Positions 17,816 to 25,520 of a stretch of DNA of 64,000 nt are shown one piece after another (position 1 is the first letter of the stretch; each line of letters begins with the position of its first letter). The position numbers and the translations under genes are program-made. Origin of the DNA: Streptomyces spinosus (GTDB taxonomy: Bacteria; Actinomycetota; Actinomycetes; Streptomycetales; Streptomycetaceae); NCBI RefSeq assembly GCF_020400655.1, contig NZ_JAINRC010000007.1:186001-250000 (forward strand), given 5' to 3'. Under the pieces are notes generated by a model, which made no database searches, was not told the origin of the DNA, and was given only the letters and a program-made list of their open reading frames with translations.

Positions 17816-17847
17816 AGTCCTGCCGGGCCATGTGGCCCGGCAGGACT
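17816..17847. terminator. Strong hairpin terminator with T tract on the minus strand
   Basis: A perfect 14-bp stem (AGTCCTGCCGGGCC / GGCCCGGCAGGACT) with a four-base loop. The five A residues just before it on the plus strand give a U tract for transcripts coming from the MMPL gene on the minus strand. It can also stop the SDR transcript from the plus strand. Confidence 0.85.
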
Positions 17848-17963
17848 CGTCGTTCAGGCCGCCCGCAGCCCGTCGCGGCGCGCGGCGGAACCGGCCGGTG
17901 TCATCCACCGCCCGTACGCGCGGCGGAACTCACCGGTTCCCACCGGCCGCCGCCCGGGCCTGC

Positions 17964-18056
17964 CGTTCGGATCGTGCCGGGCTCGCGGGCCCTGGCACCG
18001 CGCCCTGATCCGGCCTGAACCGGCCTGAACCGGCCTGATCCGAACGAGAGACCCTA
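17964..18056 (-). repeat. Palindromic element fused to the MMPL stop codon (copy A)
   Basis: The 17-bp arms CGTTCGGATCGTGCCGG (17964-17980) and CCGGCCTGATCCGAACG (18030-18046) form an inverted repeat with 15 of 17 positions matching. The interior holds a short tandem run of CGGCCTGAAC. On the minus strand the element begins exactly at the MMPL stop: TAG GGT CTC TCG TTC GGA TCA. A second copy of this right end, also starting at a stop codon, lies at 43732-43758. It looks like a small dispersed repeat of REP/MITE type. Confidence 0.7.
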
Positions 18057-20234
18057 ACCGCGGCGCCCGGCCGGATCCCGGTCCTCCTCGCCCCGGACCG
18101 GCCCGGAGCCGGTCGTCCCGGCACCGGTGCCGGCGGCCGGCACCACCGCCCGGTCGGCGTGGCCCGGCCACCAGGCCGCGTGGCCGATCAGGGCCGTGAG
18201 GCTCGGGGTGAAGAACATCGCCATGACGAACGCGGCCACCGCGATGCCGAAGGAGACCGCGAAGCCCATCTCCGAGAGCAGCGCGTTGCCGGCCAGCATC
18301 ATCGTGGCGAAGGTCGCCGCCAGGATGAATCCCGCCGCGGCCACGGTCGGCCCGGCGTGCCGGAGCGCCATGCCGGCGGCCTCGCGCGGCTCCCGGCCCT
18401 CACGGGCTTCCTCGCGCAACCGGGCGATCATGAGGATGTTGTAGTCGGTGCCGATCGCGACCACGAAGAGGTACATGATCACCGGCAGCATGAACATCAG
18501 GCCGGAGTGACCCTGCGCGTCCTGGAAGATCCACACCGTGGCACCGAGGGTGGCGCCGAAGCCGAGGCCCACCGAGGCGATGAGGTACCAGGGCGCGACC
18601 ACACTGCGCAGCAGCAGGCCCAGGATGACCATGATCAGGGCGGCGGCGACGGGGAAGACCGTCCGGTAGTCGTGGTTGACCGCCGCGTCGATGTCCTTGT
18701 AGATCGAGGACATGCCGCCGACGAGCGCCTTGGTGCCCCCGGGCGCCGACGAGTGCGCGACGTCACGGACCTTGCCCACCGCGTCGATCGCCTTGTCCGT
18801 CGACGCCTCGTACTTGAGCGTGACGGTGAAGTCCGCGGTGGTGCCCGCCTTGTTCACCTGGGTCAGGCGGGCGCTCGCGACACCGTCCACGGCACCGAGC
18901 TTGCCCGCGTACGCGTCGAAGACGGACTTGTCGAGCGGCTTGCCGTCGGTGCTGGACAGGTAGACGTCGGTCGGCGCCGCGGCGCCCGCCGAGTACGCCT
19001 TCTGCATCTCGTCCTGGACGACCATGGACTCCTTGGTCTTGGGCATGGAGCCCGACGCCAGGTCGAAGGTGGCCTTGTAGCCGAGGGTGCCGAGCGACAG
19101 GACGAGCAGGACGAGGCCCGAGACGACGGCGGTCAGCGCCGGGCGGCGCTGGACACCCCGGCCGAGAGCGGCGAAGCGGGCGTTCTCGGGTTCCGTCTTC
19201 CAGGACTTGGAGGGCCAGAAGACCTTCGGTCCGATGAGGGAGACCACGGCGGGGATCAGGGTCAGACCCGCGACCAGCGTGGCACCGACCGCGATGGCGA
19301 GCGCCGGGCCCATCTGCTTGAGGAAGCCCAGCGTGGACAGCACCAGGGCGAGGAACGCGATGATGACCGCGCCGGCCGCCGAGGCGATGGCCTCGCCGAC
19401 CCGGCCGACCGCGTTGACCATGGCCTCCTTGGGCTCGTCACCGGCCCGCAGACTCTCCCGGTAACGGAATATCAGGAACAGGAAGTAGTCGGTGCCCACG
19501 CCGAAGAGCACCACGATCAGGATGGAGGAGATCGAGCTGTTGGCCTCCAGCCCGAACAGCTTGGTGGCGTAGGCGATCAGCCCGTTGGCGACGGCGGACA
19601 CCAGTCCGATCAGCAGCAGGGGCAGCACGGCGAGGATCGGTGCCCGGAAGATGATCAGCAGGGTGATCAGGATGATCCCGAAGGTGCCGATGCCGATCAG
19701 CGCCTCGCCCCGCTTGGAGGAGTCCTGCTGGTCGAGCGCCTGCGCGGCGGAACCGCCGAGCTTGGCCTCCAGGTCCGTGCCCTTGGCCAGTTTCTTGGCC
19801 TCGTCACGCAACTCCTTGGCTGCGTCGGCCTGTTTGGGCTGGCCGGCGGTCTTGCTGTCCATCTGGACGAGGGTCAGGTCGTACCTGCCGTCCTTGGACG
19901 GCCGGCCGGGGACGACCTTCTGTACCTCGTCGATGTGCTTCTCGCCCAGCTCGGACGTGATCCGGGCGACATCGCGCACGTCGGCGGCGGTGAGCTTGCC
20001 GCCGTCGGTGCGCTGGTAGAGCACGATCGCCGACGGCGTGAAGGCGCTGGGGAACGCCTTCTCCTGCAGCTGCGCCGCCTGGATCGACTCGTAACTCTTG
20101 GGCAGAAAGCTGCTCTCGTCACTGTTCGAGGGCAGACTCGGAGCGGTGGCCACGATGGCCACCGCGGCGATCAGCCACGCCACGATCGTCCAAATGGGAT
20201 GACGGACGACGGCGTTGCCTATTCTTCGGAACAT
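18054..20234 (-). CDS. MMPL/RND-type membrane transporter
   Basis: 726-residue transporter of the actinobacterial MMPL family (export of lipids, siderophores or drugs, driven by proton motive force). It shows the duplicated architecture: helix 1 (HPIWTIVAWLIAAVAIVATA), a large extracytoplasmic loop, helices 2-6 with the GVGTDYFLFLIFRYRE motif, a second loop, and a second helix bundle with AIGTDYNILMIARLREE. The two GTDY motifs are the family's proton-relay signature. The ATG at 20234 has AGGAGG upstream; longer frames lack one. Its stop codon lies in a palindromic repeat. Its cargo cannot be inferred, though the ScbR-like regulator upstream on the same strand may control it. Confidence 0.93.
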   Translation of the reverse strand: MFRRIGNAVVRHPIWTIVAWLIAAVAIVATAPSLPSNSDESSFLPKSYESIQAAQLQEKAFPSAFTPSAIVLYQRTDGGKLTAADVRDVARITSELGEKHIDEVQKVVPGRPSKDGRYDLTLVQMDSKTAGQPKQADAAKELRDEAKKLAKGTDLEAKLGGSAAQALDQQDSSKRGEALIGIGTFGIILITLLIIFRAPILAVLPLLLIGLVSAVANGLIAYATKLFGLEANSSISSILIVVLFGVGTDYFLFLIFRYRESLRAGDEPKEAMVNAVGRVGEAIASAAGAVIIAFLALVLSTLGFLKQMGPALAIAVGATLVAGLTLIPAVVSLIGPKVFWPSKSWKTEPENARFAALGRGVQRRPALTAVVSGLVLLVLSLGTLGYKATFDLASGSMPKTKESMVVQDEMQKAYSAGAAAPTDVYLSSTDGKPLDKSVFDAYAGKLGAVDGVASARLTQVNKAGTTADFTVTLKYEASTDKAIDAVGKVRDVAHSSAPGGTKALVGGMSSIYKDIDAAVNHDYRTVFPVAAALIMVILGLLLRSVVAPWYLIASVGLGFGATLGATVWIFQDAQGHSGLMFMLPVIMYLFVVAIGTDYNILMIARLREEAREGREPREAAGMALRHAGPTVAAAGFILAATFATMMLAGNALLSEMGFAVSFGIAVAAFVMAMFFTPSLTALIGHAAWWPGHADRAVVPAAGTGAGTTGSGPVRGEEDRDPAGRRG

Positions 20235-20351
20235 GCGGAGGGTCCTCCTGGGAAGGAAGATCACCGCAGCCCGGGGAGCGGTCCCTGGCATCGGCGACCC
20301 CGACCGGCCCGTGACGAGCGGCCGGTCGCATGGTTGTCTTGGCCTCACATC

Positions 20352-20759
20352 CTAGTGACCGCGGACCTGCATCCTCTCATCGACATAGGCGTCAGGCGGC
20401 CGGTGCCAGACGAACACCTCGGTGCTCGGGACCCGTTCGGCGAACCGGCCCGCCGGGGAGGCGCTGCCGAGCAGACGGCGCAGGTCCGTCTCGAAGACCG
20501 CGCGGTCCGGGCCGAACAGGGGCGGGGCGGCGAAGGACATGGAGAACGTCCAGGCGACGACGTCGTCCGTGGTGCGCACCAGCGCCTGTCCACCGGGTAC
20601 GACATGCCGCTCCGGGCCCGCGAATCCGGCCCCGGAGAACACCGCCGCCTCACCTCCCGGCGTGGTCCCCGCGGCCGGACGGGCGTGACCGGTTGCCGGC
20701 CCCTCGGACGCAGGGCTCGGACGAGGCCCCGCGCAAACCGTCCTGACGGTTTGGTACAT
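20352..20759 (-). pseudogene. Remnant of a class I SAM-dependent methyltransferase (C-terminal part only)
   Basis: The last ~95 codons (GPERHVVPGGQALVRTTDDV ... FGPDRAVFETDLRRLLGSAS ... GRFAERVPSTEVFVWHRPP) look like the C-terminal end of Streptomyces class I methyltransferases. The SAM-binding Rossmann part with the GxGxG motif is missing. The N-terminal ~45 codons are low-complexity Pro/Ala/Gly sequence with no similarity to the family, and no ribosome site precedes the ATG at 20759. I read it as a 5'-truncated pseudogene. It could also be expressed as a small fold fragment. Confidence 0.65.
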
Positions 20760-20826
20760 GCCGGTACGAGTGCCTCCGCGATGTCTCGGAGACAGCCGTC
20801 GGTGAGAGGCGGGCGCGGCGCCGGCG

Positions 20827-21489
20827 TCAGGCGGAGACGCCGGCGAGGGCCGCCGAGTTCCGCCGCACCTCGGCGATCACGCGGGCGCCCCGGTCCGGAG
20901 CGGTGTCCAGCCGGACGAGGACGGCCGGGGCCGCGATGGCCGGCAGGAGGTGCCCGTACAGCGCCGACATGCGGTCGTCGAGGTCGGCCCAGCCGGCCAC
21001 GGCCTGCGAGACGAACTGCACGCCGATCCAGGCGCCGAGGAAGACCTGGGCGGTCTCCTCCGGGTCCACGTGCGGCAGCACCTCGCCGCGTTCCTTCGCC
21101 TCCGCCAGCACACACGAGGTCAACCGGGCCCAGGCGGGCCAGGCGCTGCCGAGGACGTCGTGGCCCTGGAGGTCGGCCGAGAGCCGGACGCCGGCGAGCA
21201 GGACCGGCTCCTGCGGCAGCCGCTTGGCGAGGGTCATGCCCGCGTCCACCCACTCCTGCAACTTCAGTTCGCGGGGCAGGTGGTACTCGGTCCGCAACTG
21301 CTCCTGCAGCACGCCACGGGCGAGGGCCGCCTTGGAGTCGAAGTGGAAGTACAGGGCGCCCTTGGTGACACCGGCCCGGTTCAGGATCTCGGCGATGGTG
21401 GCGGCCGCGTATCCGCGTTCCGCGAAGACGGCGGCGGCCGCTTCCAGAACAGCACGTCGGGTCCGGACAGCTCGCTCCTGCTGAGCCAT
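20827..21489 (-). CDS. Gamma-butyrolactone-receptor-like TetR regulator (ScbR/ArpA family)
   Basis: 220-residue TetR protein whose N-terminal segment AVFAERGYAAATIAEILNRA and GVTKGALYFHFDSKAALARG is the hallmark of ScbR/ArpA-type autoregulator receptors. The middle segment ADLQGHDVLGSAWPAW also fits. True receptors bind butyrolactones; pseudo-receptors bind antibiotics. No AfsA-type synthase is present here, so it may be a pseudo-receptor or respond to a signal made elsewhere. The ATG at 21489 follows GGGGGAGGGTCC. Its own promoter probably overlaps an AT-rich half-site. It is divergent from the MFS exporter. Confidence 0.88.
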   Translation of the reverse strand: MAQQERAVRTRRAVLEAAAAVFAERGYAAATIAEILNRAGVTKGALYFHFDSKAALARGVLQEQLRTEYHLPRELKLQEWVDAGMTLAKRLPQEPVLLAGVRLSADLQGHDVLGSAWPAWARLTSCVLAEAKERGEVLPHVDPEETAQVFLGAWIGVQFVSQAVAGWADLDDRMSALYGHLLPAIAAPAVLVRLDTAPDRGARVIAEVRRNSAALAGVSA

Positions 21490-21513
21490 GGACCCTCCCC
21501 CAAGCTGAAAATT

Positions 21514-21535
21514 AAACCAAACAGCTCGTACCCTA
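21514..21535 (-). promoter_or_regulatory. Putative autoregulatory element and promoter of the ScbR-like gene
   Basis: Minus-strand reading: a -10-like TAGGGT (21535-21530), then CTGTTTGGTTT (21524-21514) about where transcription would begin. The last resembles one half of the autoregulatory elements bound by this receptor family. AT-rich DNA (TTTAATTTTCAG) follows. Only one half-site is clear, so binding is inferred. Confidence 0.35.
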
Positions 21536-21675
21536 CCGCACGGCGTCCGAACGGAAGGGCGGGCCAAGGCGGTCGACGGGGACTTGGCACATGCGCCCGG
21601 CACGGAACGCTCCGGCCATGGCGGTGAGCCGCAATTCGGTTGCGGCGGGACCGGTGCGGCCGGTGAGCTGAGCGC

Positions 21676-22914
21676 ATGGGCGGTGCCACGGAGCCGGCGC
21701 GGTGGACCAGGCCGGGACGAGAACGTGCGGTCCGCGCACGACCGGCCGCATGGCGCGGCCCGGCGGTGCTCGCGGCCCTCATGCTGGCCGCCTTCACCTT
21801 CAACACCGCGGAGAACCTGCCCATCGGCCTCCTCGACCTCGTGTCCGACAGCCTCGGGGTGTCCCTGCCGGCCGTCGGGCTGCTGGTCACCGGGTACGGC
21901 GTGACGGTGGCCGTCGCCTCCCTGCCGCTCGCCCACGCCCTGCGGGCCGTGCCCCGGCGTCACGTGCTCACGGGGGTGCTGGCCGCGCTGGTCGTGTCCA
22001 GCCTGGGCGGGGCCGTGGCCGGCTCGTACTGGCCGCTCCTCGGGGCACGGCTGCTGACCGCCCTCGCGCAGGCGCTGTTCTGGGCGGTCACGGGACCGGT
22101 CGCGGTGGGCCTGTTCGCCCCGGAGGTGCGCGGGCGTGTGGTCGGGGCGCTGTCCGTCGCCGGTTCGCTCGCCCTGGTCCTCGGTGTCCCCGCGGGGACC
22201 TGGCTGGGCCGGCAGCACGGCTGGCCGGTGCCGGTCGCCTGCCTGGCGGTTCCGGGGCTGGTCTGCCTCGTGACCATCGCCGCCCTGCTGCCCGCCTCGC
22301 GCCCGGAGGACGAGCCCGCCGCCTACGGCGGCAGCCCCGACGTCCGCCGGTTCACCACCGTGCTGGCGGCGGGATTCCTCTCCGCCACCGGGGCGTTCGC
22401 CGGATACACCTACCTGGTGACGTTCCTGGACGACGTGAGCGGGTTCGCCCCCCGCACGGCCGGCGCATTGCTCGCGGTCTTCGGTGCCGCCTGTCTGGCC
22501 GGGGTGAGCGTCACCGCGGCGCTGCTGGACCGGTTCCCGCACGTCGCGCTGCCCACGGCCGTGGCCACCCAGGCGCTCGGCATGCTCGGCCTGTCCGCGG
22601 CGGGCGGCCGTCAGGCCGTGGCGGTGCTCTGCCTGGTGCTGATGGGCGGTGCGCTCGGACCGGTGTTCATGACCGCCCAGAACGCGATGCTGCACTGGGC
22701 GCCGGGCCGCACGGACCTCGCCCTCGCGGCGAACTCCGGCGCCTACAACGCCGGTATCGCGGCGGGCGCCGCGCTCGGAGGCCTGATCCTGCCGCTCGCC
22801 GGTGCGCGGGGCACCTTCCTCGCCGGCGGGCTGCTGACGGCCGGCGCCTGCGTGGTGCTGCTGGTCGGCGGACGTGGGCGGCGGGGCGTGGGAGCGGACG
22901 CGGAAGCGCGCTGA
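21676..22914 (+). CDS. MFS transporter (DHA1-type exporter)
   Basis: 412-residue membrane protein with about 12 hydrophobic helices. The first, LMLAAFTFNTAENLPIGLL, follows a basic 30-residue tail; the pattern GYGVTVAVASLPLAHAL and the LGVPAGTWLGRQHGWPVP motif (motif C-like region of drug-proton antiporters) match arabinose-efflux-like exporters. The substrate is unknown. The ATG at 21676 has GGTGAGC upstream. It is divergent from the ScbR-like regulator with 186 bp between, so it is the most likely regulated target (inference by context). Confidence 0.88.
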   Translation: MGGATEPARWTRPGRERAVRARPAAWRGPAVLAALMLAAFTFNTAENLPIGLLDLVSDSLGVSLPAVGLLVTGYGVTVAVASLPLAHALRAVPRRHVLTGVLAALVVSSLGGAVAGSYWPLLGARLLTALAQALFWAVTGPVAVGLFAPEVRGRVVGALSVAGSLALVLGVPAGTWLGRQHGWPVPVACLAVPGLVCLVTIAALLPASRPEDEPAAYGGSPDVRRFTTVLAAGFLSATGAFAGYTYLVTFLDDVSGFAPRTAGALLAVFGAACLAGVSVTAALLDRFPHVALPTAVATQALGMLGLSAAGGRQAVAVLCLVLMGGALGPVFMTAQNAMLHWAPGRTDLALAANSGAYNAGIAAGAALGGLILPLAGARGTFLAGGLLTAGACVVLLVGGRGRRGVGADAEAR

Positions 22915-22961
22915 TCAGGGTCCACCGTCCGCCTCCGTCCCGTGTCGGGCCCCGCCCTGGT

Positions 22962-22996
22962 CCCGGTGGGGCCGGCGGCGCGCCGGTCCCACCGGG
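22962..22996. terminator. Bidirectional hairpin terminator between MFS and sigma-factor genes
   Basis: A long stem formed by CCCGGTGGG / CCCACCGGG with an inner CCGGCG / CGCCGG stem closes 22962-22996. It lies between the MFS stop (22914) and the end of the ECF sigma gene (23005) on the other strand. Nothing else is seen in this short gap. Confidence 0.75.
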
Positions 22997-23004
22997 CCGG
23001 GCGT

Positions 23005-23622
23005 TCAGGCGGCCGGCGGGCCGGCGGGCTGTTCCGCCGCTTCGAGCAGGCGGATCAGCGTCGCCCTGGCACGTGCCACGCGGGAGCGGACCGTGCCGAC
23101 GGGGCAGTCGCCGACCTCGGCCGCCTCGGCGTAGGGCAGGCCGAGCAGCTGGGTGAGGACGAACGCCTCCCGGCGCTCGGCCGGCAGCCCGGCGAGCAGG
23201 TCCAGCAGCGCGATGCCGTCGTCGAATCCGGGCAGGCCGCGCGGCTGGGCCGACTCGACCGCCCGTTGCCAGTCGGCCGCGTCGGACAGCCGGGGCCGCG
23301 CCGCGGCGTGGCGATGGCTGTCGGTCACCGCCCGGCGGGCGATGGACAGCAGCCAGGCCCGCGCCGAGGAGCGGCCCTCGAAGCGGTGCAGGCTGCCGAG
23401 GGCGCGCAGGAACGTGTCCTGGGCGAGGTCGTCGACGGCCTGGGGATCGGCGCAGAGGTGGGCGACGTACCGCTGGACGTCGCGGTGCAGGGCGCGGACG
23501 AAGTGCTCGACCGCGTCGGCGTCACCGTGACGGGCGGCCAGCGCCCACGCGGTCTCCGACTCGTCGGCGGCTGCCGTCCGGCCGTACGCGGTCCGTGCTG
23601 TGGGCAGGACAGGAGTGATCAC
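23005..23622 (-). CDS. ECF-type RNA polymerase sigma factor
   Basis: 205-residue sigma factor of the extracytoplasmic-function group. Region 2 is visible as AVDDLAQDTFLRALGSLHRF ... ARAWLLSIARRAVTDSHRH and region 4 as GLPAERREAFVLTQLLGLPY ... CPVGTVRSRVARARATLI. The GTG at 23622 is preceded by GAGAAGGACACCAG. No classical anti-sigma factor lies next to it. The upstream same-strand gene encodes a Met/His-rich membrane protein that could be a functional partner (inference). It might respond to metal or envelope stress, but the promoters it recognises are not visible. Confidence 0.9.
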   Translation of the reverse strand: MITPVLPTARTAYGRTAAADESETAWALAARHGDADAVEHFVRALHRDVQRYVAHLCADPQAVDDLAQDTFLRALGSLHRFEGRSSARAWLLSIARRAVTDSHRHAAARPRLSDAADWQRAVESAQPRGLPGFDDGIALLDLLAGLPAERREAFVLTQLLGLPYAEAAEVGDCPVGTVRSRVARARATLIRLLEAAEQPAGPPAA

Positions 23623-23727
23623 CTGGTGTCCTTCTCGGGCCGACCGTGACCGGACCGGGGCACGCCTGGCGCTTGCCGGTCCGGTGGGGGGAACGGCCCT
23701 GCGGCACGCACACGGGCCGTGGCCGAC

Positions 23728-23749
23728 GGCACGCCGGTACGGGCGTGCC
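23728..23749. terminator. Hairpin in the gap between the membrane-protein and sigma genes
   Basis: GGCACGCC and GGCGTGCC form an 8-bp stem with a 6-base loop in the 242-bp gap at 23623-23864. It may attenuate transcription from the membrane-protein gene into the sigma gene. No further gene is seen in the gap. Confidence 0.4.
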
Positions 23750-23864
23750 GGGGTGCGACCGCACCCGGCGACGGGCGTGAGCGGCTGCCGCGCCGCCGGA
23801 GCGTGCGCGGGCGCGGGGCCGTGGACCGAGGCGCTCGGAGGCGGCCCCGGTGTACCGGCTGTCC

Positions 23865-24488
23865 TCAGACGACAGCGGTCCCCGTGGGCGGCCCGCGCGA
23901 GGTGATCGCGTGGCAGAGCAGTTCGAGGCCCGGCGCCCGGTCCGAGCGGGGCCGGCGCGGGCGGGGGCCGGGGTGGTCGGCGGGGGCGGGCAGGGCCAGC
24001 AGCAGGCGCAGCGGCACGGCCAGCCGGCCGGCCACCGCCCGCAGGACGCGGAAGGCGGCCCGCTCGCCGTACGCCAGCCACAGTCCGGTGAGGAGCGCGG
24101 CGAGCAGGTGCGCGGCGAGCATCCCGGACGCCGGCCAGCCGGTCCCGTCCGTGGAGTGCGCCATGTGCGCCATGTGGCCCATGTCCACGGCGTCCGCCGG
24201 CATGGCGCCCATGCCCGCCGGCACGGGGGGCGACGGGGTGCCGGGGGCAGCGGTCCGCGCGAGGGAGAACGCCGAGTGCAGGGCCGCCTGGGCGGCGACG
24301 ACGAGCGGGACGACCAGCGCCGGGCCACGCTCACGGCCGGTCAGGCACCAGCCCGCGCCACCGGTGCCGGCGAGGCCGGCGGCCAGCGCCCACGCGGGCG
24401 CGTCACGGCCGGACATCAGGACGTGCCCCAGGGCGGCGAGTACGACGCAGACGGCCGCGAACACGGCCGTACGCAACCGTGCGCACAC
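23865..24488 (-). CDS. Polytopic membrane protein with a Met/His-rich loop, function unknown
   Basis: 207-residue protein with about four to five hydrophobic helices: near residues 8-25 (AVFAAVCVVLAALGHVLM), 30-50, 58-80 (VVPLVVAAQAALHSAFSL) and 125-150 (MLAAHLLAALLTGLWLAYGE). Between the third and fourth helix lies a loop with GMGAMPADAVDMGHMAHMAH, which looks able to bind copper or another soft metal. The family was not recognised. The start (GTG at 24488, after GGCAGGGTGGG) is tentative. It is transcribed toward the ECF sigma gene. Confidence 0.7.
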   Translation of the reverse strand: MCARLRTAVFAAVCVVLAALGHVLMSGRDAPAWALAAGLAGTGGAGWCLTGRERGPALVVPLVVAAQAALHSAFSLARTAAPGTPSPPVPAGMGAMPADAVDMGHMAHMAHSTDGTGWPASGMLAAHLLAALLTGLWLAYGERAAFRVLRAVAGRLAVPLRLLLALPAPADHPGPRPRRPRSDRAPGLELLCHAITSRGPPTGTAVV

Positions 24489-24654
24489 CCCACCCTGCCG
24501 TCATGACCCCCCGTCCTGGCACCCGGGAACCGTTCTCCACGGGGAGGTACGCAAACCGCCCGCCCCGGTGCTCAACGGGCCCTCCGCCTCCCCTCGGGAC
24601 GGGGCACGCGGCGGGGCAGGTGTCGGACTCGTGCCCGGGGGCATCCGGCGCTGT

Positions 24655-25500
24655 ATGGATGCACACACATGGACACTGCGGGGTCGGTCCCGGGCGCGGC
24701 GGGCGGCGAACAGCCCGGCCGTGGACGCGGCGGCCAGGGCGGGCTTCGCCGCGCGTGGGCTGATCTATGTGCTGGTGGGCGTCATCGCGGTGCAGATCGC
24801 CTTCGGCGGTGACGGCGGCGGGCAGCAGGCCGACCGCGGCGGTGCCCTCGGCGAGCTGGCCGGAAAGCCGTTCGGTTCGGTGATGCTGTGGATCGTGGGC
24901 GTCGCGCTCGCCGGGATGGCGTTGTGGCGGCTGTCCGAGGCGGCGTTCGGCGGCTACGGCCCCGACGGGTCCAAGCTCTCCCGGCGGGCGGCGGCCCTTG
25001 GCCGCTGCGTCTTCTACTGCTTCGTGTCCTACTCGGTGCTCTCCTACGCGGCCGGGGAGCGGGGCAGCGGCAGCGGTTCCTCCGACCGGAACACCGACGA
25101 CGTCACCGCACGGGTGCTGGAGTGGCCCGGCGGCCAGTGGCTCCTCGGGCTGGCGGGGGCCGCCGTGGTGATCGCCGGCGGGTGGATCTCGGTGCGGGCC
25201 GTGCGGCGCAAGTTCCGGGACAAGCTGCGGACCGAGGCCATGTCCGCCCGGGTCCGGCCGGTGGTGGAGGGCCTCGGGGTGACGGGCGGCACGGCCCGTG
25301 GCGTGGTCTTCGCGACGGCGGGTGTGTTCGCGCTCGTCGCGGCCGTCCAGCACCAGCCGGGCAAGGCCAAGGGCATGGACGACACCCTGCGCTCGTTCCG
25401 CGACCTGCCGGCCGGGCCCTGGCTGCTCGCCCTGGTCGCGCTCGGCTTGGCCGCGTTCGGCGTCTTCTCGTGGTGCAACGCGCGCTGGCGCAAGCTCTGA
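24655..25500 (+). CDS. DUF1206-family membrane protein
   Basis: 281-residue protein with six predicted membrane helices in three repeated pairs. Each repeat begins with an Arg-containing GFAARGLIYVLVGVIAVQIA-like segment; related segments are GRCVFYCFVSYSVLSY and GGTARGVVFATAGVFALVAA. Each pair is closed by a Gly-rich helix such as LALVALGLAAFGVF. This threefold layout is that of the DUF1206 family, function unknown. ATG at 24655; the ribosome site is weak. It ends 20 bp from the convergent LCP gene. Confidence 0.85.
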   Translation: MDAHTWTLRGRSRARRAANSPAVDAAARAGFAARGLIYVLVGVIAVQIAFGGDGGGQQADRGGALGELAGKPFGSVMLWIVGVALAGMALWRLSEAAFGGYGPDGSKLSRRAAALGRCVFYCFVSYSVLSYAAGERGSGSGSSDRNTDDVTARVLEWPGGQWLLGLAGAAVVIAGGWISVRAVRRKFRDKLRTEAMSARVRPVVEGLGVTGGTARGVVFATAGVFALVAAVQHQPGKAKGMDDTLRSFRDLPAGPWLLALVALGLAAFGVFSWCNARWRKL

Positions 25501-25520
25501 CCCGGTGCTCCCGCGACCGC

